A stretch of DNA of 64,000 nucleotides from Pseudomonas putida (GTDB taxonomy: Bacteria; Pseudomonadota; Gammaproteobacteria; Pseudomonadales; Pseudomonadaceae): contig NZ_JANHLD010000001.1 in assembly GCF_028682455.1 (NCBI RefSeq), positions 868,001 to 932,000 on the forward strand, written 5' to 3'. The notes beneath the pieces were generated by a model that was not told the origin of the DNA, searched no databases, and saw only the letters and a program-made list of their open reading frames with translations. Position numbers and translations under genes: made by a program. Positions 60,803 through 64,000 of the stretch are shown here, one piece after another. Positions within the stretch are counted from its first letter, which is position 1; every line of letters starts with the position of its first letter.

Positions 60803-62215
60803 TTGGGCGCGCTACAGGCGCCGCCCCTGCTACCCGTCGCCAGCACCTCGCGGCGGGTGCCGGTCATCATCGGCTGCGCGCTGTTGATGGAGCTGATCGA
60901 CGCCACGGTGGTGATGACCGCCTTGCCGCAGATGGGCGTTGAGTTCGGCGTACCCAGCGTACGGATGAACCTGGTGGTATCGCTATACATGCTCGCCGCC
61001 GCCCTGGCGGTGCCGGTCAGCGGCTGGGCGGCCGACCGCTTCGGGCCACGGCGCTTGTTCGTGTTGGCGATGGTGCTGTTCACCCTGTCTTCGCTGGCGT
61101 GCGCGATGGCCGGCTCGTTGTTGCAACTGTGCCTGGCGCGCCTTTGCCAGGGGGCCGCGGGAGCAATGATGGTGCCGGTGGGAATGATGATCCTGCTGCG
61201 TTGGTCGCCGCGGGAAGATCTGCTGCGCAACATGTCGTACCTGACCATCCCCCCGTTGATCGGGCCGATGCTCGGGCCACCGCTAGGCGGCCTGATGGTC
61301 ACGCTGCTGTCGTGGCAGTGGATCTTTCTGATCAACCTGCCTATCGGCGTGTTGGGTGTCTGGCTGGTGTTGCGGCATATCCCGGATTATCCGGGGGCGA
61401 GCGAGCGGCCGCTGGATGGACGCGGGCTGGCGCTCAGCAGCGTTGCCCTGGGGGCGCTGGTGTTTGGCTTCGAGGCCCTGGGCCATGGGTTGCTGGCACG
61501 CCCGTGGGTGCTGGTGCTGCTGGCGGTTGGGGTGTTGGCGGCGCTGTTGTATGTACGCCACGCCCGGCGATGCGCGCAGCCCTTGCTGGATTTTTCGCCG
61601 CTGCGGGTGCGCAGTTTTGCCTTGAGTTTCTGGGGCGGGAACCTGTTTCGATTGGGGACTGCGGCGCAGCCGTTCTTGATGGTGTTGCTGTTTCAGCTGT
61701 GTTTTGGCTTGAGCCCGTTGCAGGCGGGGTTGTTGACCTTCACCGGCGGGGTGGGCGCGTTCGTGGTGAAGCTGCTGGCAGTGCGGATCGTGCGACGCCT
61801 GGGGTTTCGGCGGACCTTGAGCCTGAACGCATTGATGACTGGGTTGAGCCTGCTGGCCTGTGCCCGCTTCGACCTGGACACGCCTTATTGGCTGGTGGTG
61901 ATGGTGCTGTTTGGCAGTGGACTGATTCGTTCGTTGCAGTTCAGTGCCATGGGCGGATTGACCTATGCCGATGTGCCGGCGCACTTGCACAGCAGGGCCA
62001 GCAGCCTGTCGGCGGCCACGGTGCAGTTGACCATGAGCCTGTCGGTGGGGATAGCCGCCTCACTGCTGGGTGCGTTGATGAGCTTCAAGGGTGAACAGCA
62101 GGTGGGGGTGGCGGATATCGCCACGGTGATTGGCGGGTGTGCGTTGGTATGCATGGCGTCGGCGCTGGTGTTTCGACGCCTGGCACCCGAGGCGGGACGG
62201 GATGTCTACCTGTAG
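60803..62215 (+). CDS. MFS exporter, DHA2 (14-TM drug:H+ antiporter) family
   Basis: The 470-residue protein has about fourteen hydrophobic segments. DHA2 features: MELIDATVVMTALPQMGVEF in helix 1, GWAADRFGPRRLFVL (motif A) and LIGPMLGPPLGGLMV (motif C). The start is TTG at 60803, just after the previous stop; no closer ATG fits. It may expel a product or protect the cell. Its stop TAG lies inside a REP element. Confidence 0.88.
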   Translation: MGALQAPPLLPVASTSRRVPVIIGCALLMELIDATVVMTALPQMGVEFGVPSVRMNLVVSLYMLAAALAVPVSGWAADRFGPRRLFVLAMVLFTLSSLACAMAGSLLQLCLARLCQGAAGAMMVPVGMMILLRWSPREDLLRNMSYLTIPPLIGPMLGPPLGGLMVTLLSWQWIFLINLPIGVLGVWLVLRHIPDYPGASERPLDGRGLALSSVALGALVFGFEALGHGLLARPWVLVLLAVGVLAALLYVRHARRCAQPLLDFSPLRVRSFALSFWGGNLFRLGTAAQPFLMVLLFQLCFGLSPLQAGLLTFTGGVGAFVVKLLAVRIVRRLGFRRTLSLNALMTGLSLLACARFDLDTPYWLVVMVLFGSGLIRSLQFSAMGGLTYADVPAHLHSRASSLSAATVQLTMSLSVGIAASLLGALMSFKGEQQVGVADIATVIGGCALVCMASALVFRRLAPEAGRDVYL

Positions 62216-62236
62216 GAGCGGCTTGCCCCGCGATCA
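62211..62236 (-). repeat. single REP element containing the stop codon of the DHA2 exporter
   Basis: TGTAGGAGCGGCTTGCCCCGCGATC; the TAG stop (62213-62215) is part of the REP. It lies between the convergent exporter and sfnR genes. Confidence 0.75.
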
Positions 62237-62238
62237 GC

Positions 62239-63339
62239 TCATATCGACAGGTTCAACACCCGCTCTCCCTGGACACTCCCGGCAGGTTTTCGCCGGTTCA
62301 CCGCCAGCTCGCCAATCTTGATCAATCGGCTACGGGTGATGTTGCGGCTGAGCCCCAGGAGTTGGGCGGTGTGGACCTGGTTGTAGTGGCTGAAGCGGTA
62401 GGCCGCACGCAGCAGCGCATCGTCGACTTTCTCGTGCAAGGCCCCCGGCGCTTGCTCGAAAAGCTTCTGGAAGGCGCGCTCGAGCAACCCTTCGGCCGAG
62501 TCGTCGCCGTCGCTGCTGTCGTCGGGCCGTTCGATGCGCAGGTTCGACAGGCGCAGGTCTTGCTGGCGGATCACGCCGTCGCGGCAGATCAACAGGGTGT
62601 GGTGGATCACGTTCTCCAGTTCGCGGATGTTGCCCGGCCAGCCATAGCTGCGCAGCCTGGCTTCGGCCTCGCTGCTCAGGCTCACCGCGCCGTAGCCCAG
62701 GCGCTGGCTGTAGGACTGGATGAAGTGGCGCACCAGCGGCAGGATGTCGCCGGGCCGCTCGCGCAGGGGCACCAGTTCCAGGCTGACGACGTCCAGGCGG
62801 TAGTACAGGTCTTCGCGAAAATGCCCGGCGTTGATGGCTTTCTCGAGTTGTACGTTGGTGGCCGCCAACACCCGGACGTCGATGGGAATGCTTTTGCGCG
62901 ACCCCAGGCGCACCACTTCGCGCTCCTGCAGAACCCGCAGCAGCTTGACCTGGATGGCCATGGGCAGGTCGCCGATTTCATCGAGGAACAGGGTGCCGCC
63001 GTTGGCTTCCTCGAACCATCCAGCCTTGGCAGCCAGGGCGCCGGTAAAGGCGCCTTTTTCATGGCCGAACAGTTCGGCCTCTACCAGCGACTCGGAGAAC
63101 GCACCGCAGTTGACCGCGACAAAGGGCTTGTCGCGTCGGCCACTGAGGTTGTGGATGTGGCGGGCCACCAGTTCTTTGCCGGTACCGGTCTCGCCGATGA
63201 TCAGCACACTGGCTTCACTGGGGGCGACCTGTTGCAGGTGCGCGAGCAGCGCCCGGGACTTGGGGTCCTCGAACACTTGCGCCGTGGCGCGGATCGAGGT
63301 GGCCAGGGCCGGTGAGGGCGGGAGGGTCAACAATTGCAT
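62239..63339 (-). CDS. sfnR: sigma-54-dependent activator SfnR
   Basis: The 366-residue activator has no receiver domain. The AAA+ domain has Walker A GETGTGKE, the sigma-54-contact loop GAFTGA, Walker B GGTLFLDEIGD and the arginine-containing YGWPGNIRELENV; a Fis-type helix-turn-helix is C-terminal (HTAQLLGLSRNITRSRLIKI). SfnR of P. putida activates genes for dimethyl sulfone and related sulfur sources. Start taken as ATG at 63339; a GTG at 63348 is possible. Downstream of sfnC, one to ten bases away. Confidence 0.88.
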   Translation of the reverse strand: MQLLTLPPSPALATSIRATAQVFEDPKSRALLAHLQQVAPSEASVLIIGETGTGKELVARHIHNLSGRRDKPFVAVNCGAFSESLVEAELFGHEKGAFTGALAAKAGWFEEANGGTLFLDEIGDLPMAIQVKLLRVLQEREVVRLGSRKSIPIDVRVLAATNVQLEKAINAGHFREDLYYRLDVVSLELVPLRERPGDILPLVRHFIQSYSQRLGYGAVSLSSEAEARLRSYGWPGNIRELENVIHHTLLICRDGVIRQQDLRLSNLRIERPDDSSDGDDSAEGLLERAFQKLFEQAPGALHEKVDDALLRAAYRFSHYNQVHTAQLLGLSRNITRSRLIKIGELAVNRRKPAGSVQGERVLNLSI

Positions 63340-63349
63340 GGCGGTCACA

Positions 63350-64000
63350 CTATGAGTAGAAGGTCGGAGTCGGCAGTTGCCCGTTCAGGGCCCATTCGCC
63401 GAGTTCGTGCAGCTTGTAGTCCAGCGGGTCGTGCAGGCTCTGGGTACGCAGGTTGCGCCAGTGGCGGTCGAGGCCCACCGAGGACTGGGTGGCACGGGCA
63501 CCGGTGACTTCGAAGACCTTGCTGCAAATCTCCAGGCCATCGCGGCTGGCGGCGACCTTTGCCGTGGCGATGGTGACCGCCAGGCGTCCGCGTTGCTCGG
63601 CGGTGAGCGCCGAGCCTTTGGCCCAGGCGTCGTCCAGCGCGGCGCTGGCCTGCTGGACCAGGCCCCGCGCCCCTTGCAGGCGTACCCAGAAGTCACCGAA
63701 GCGGTTGAGCACATATGGGTCCTGGTGCACCTGATCGACAGGCGATTTGAACCAGCGCCGCGATTCGTTCAGGGCGTAGTGGCGCGCTTCTTCGAAGGCG
63801 CCCTCGGCAATGCCGAGAAAGACATGGGCGAAATGCAATTGGGCAATCAACGGTCGCAGGCAGGCAAAGGGCGTGCTCAGGGGGCCGGGGTCGAGCAGCA
63901 GGTCGCTTTCCTCCACCCGCACCCGCTCGAAGGTGGCACTGCCGCTGTCGGTCTGGCGCTGGCCCATGTTGTGCCAGTCGTTATGCAGGGTGATGCCACT
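63350..64000 (-). CDS. sfnC: SfnC-like acyl-CoA dehydrogenase-fold flavoprotein (5' end outside window)
   Basis: The C-terminal ~216 residues of a DszC/SfnB-fold protein, open at the window edge. Visible motifs are DWHNMGQRQTDSGSATFERV, PYVLNRFGDFWVRLQGARG and SSVGLDRHWRNLRTQSLHDP. The order (sfnC)-sfnR matches the P. putida sfnECR operon, so sfnE (flavin reductase) is expected next, outside the window. Confidence 0.85.
   Translation of the reverse strand, partial: SGITLHNDWHNMGQRQTDSGSATFERVRVEESDLLLDPGPLSTPFACLRPLIAQLHFAHVFLGIAEGAFEEARHYALNESRRWFKSPVDQVHQDPYVLNRFGDFWVRLQGARGLVQQASAALDDAWAKGSALTAEQRGRLAVTIATAKVAASRDGLEICSKVFEVTGARATQSSVGLDRHWRNLRTQSLHDPLDYKLHELGEWALNGQLPTPTFYS

Noticed and set aside
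1..64000. CRISPR arrays, tRNA/rRNA genes, insertion sequences, prophage
   Set aside because: No regularly spaced repeats, no cloverleaf or rRNA segments, and no transposase, integrase or phage structural genes were recognised.

Overview
The window is a typical GC-rich stretch of a Pseudomonas chromosome. The most likely source is the P. putida / P. fluorescens side of the genus. The evidence is the gene repertoire (DUF2790 exoproteins, SfnR/SfnC, TAXI-TRAP, several TonB-dependent receptors, an FdoGHI-FdhE formate dehydrogenase) and dispersed REP palindromes of the GCGGGG-CAAGCCCGCTCCTA type. I see no rRNA, tRNA, CRISPR array, insertion sequence or prophage. Coding density is high and most genes lie in short, translationally coupled operons.

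Layout. 1-3.3 kb: end of an MHS-type MFS transporter, an M20-type carbamoylase/amidase and a histone-deacetylase-like acetylpolyamine amidohydrolase, a nitrogen-compound catabolic operon. 3.4-4.6 kb: NmrA-like protein and periplasmic cupin. 4.6-7.8 kb: two-component system divergent from a DUF2790 protein and a TlpA-like redoxin. 7.8-12.5 kb: MocR regulator divergent from BenE, a PuuR-like regulator and an MFS exporter. 12.5-15.5 kb: a catalase + cytochrome b561 operon divergent from an ECF sigma/anti-sigma pair, with mirror-image ECF promoters between them. 15.6-18 kb: small genes, including an orphan FecR that lacks its cytoplasmic domain. 18.1-21.6 kb: TAXI-TRAP transporter operon. 21.7-25.8 kb: complete FecI-FecR-receptor cell-surface signalling unit. 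25.9-31.5 kb: housekeeping singletons, a diguanylate cyclase, a TetR regulator and a SCO1/PCu(A)C copper-delivery pair. 31.6-35 kb: Fiu-like receptor facing a PepSY/cytochrome b pair. 35-40.7 kb: transporters, an SSS symporter with a 40-residue overlapping partner, and a frameshifted FAD monooxygenase. 40.8-42.1 kb: RES-type toxin-antitoxin pair with an unusually long antitoxin. 42.4-47.9 kb: formate dehydrogenase operon of the cysteine (not selenocysteine) type. 48.3-64 kb: a large sulfur-scavenging island.

The island from 48.3 kb to the window end is the most distinctive part. A TonB-dependent receptor behind a near-consensus sigma-54 promoter is followed by a complete but split peptide/nickel-type ABC importer. 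Interleaved with the importer genes are a DszA/NtaA-type flavin monooxygenase, two DszC/SfnB-type flavoproteins and an aldo/keto reductase. A DHA2-type exporter follows. The island then meets, convergently, the sigma-54 activator SfnR and SfnC. The arrangement suggests one pathway: outer-membrane uptake, inner-membrane import, oxidative C-S cleavage and export of residue, controlled by SfnR under sulfur limitation. The substrate cannot be read from sequence.
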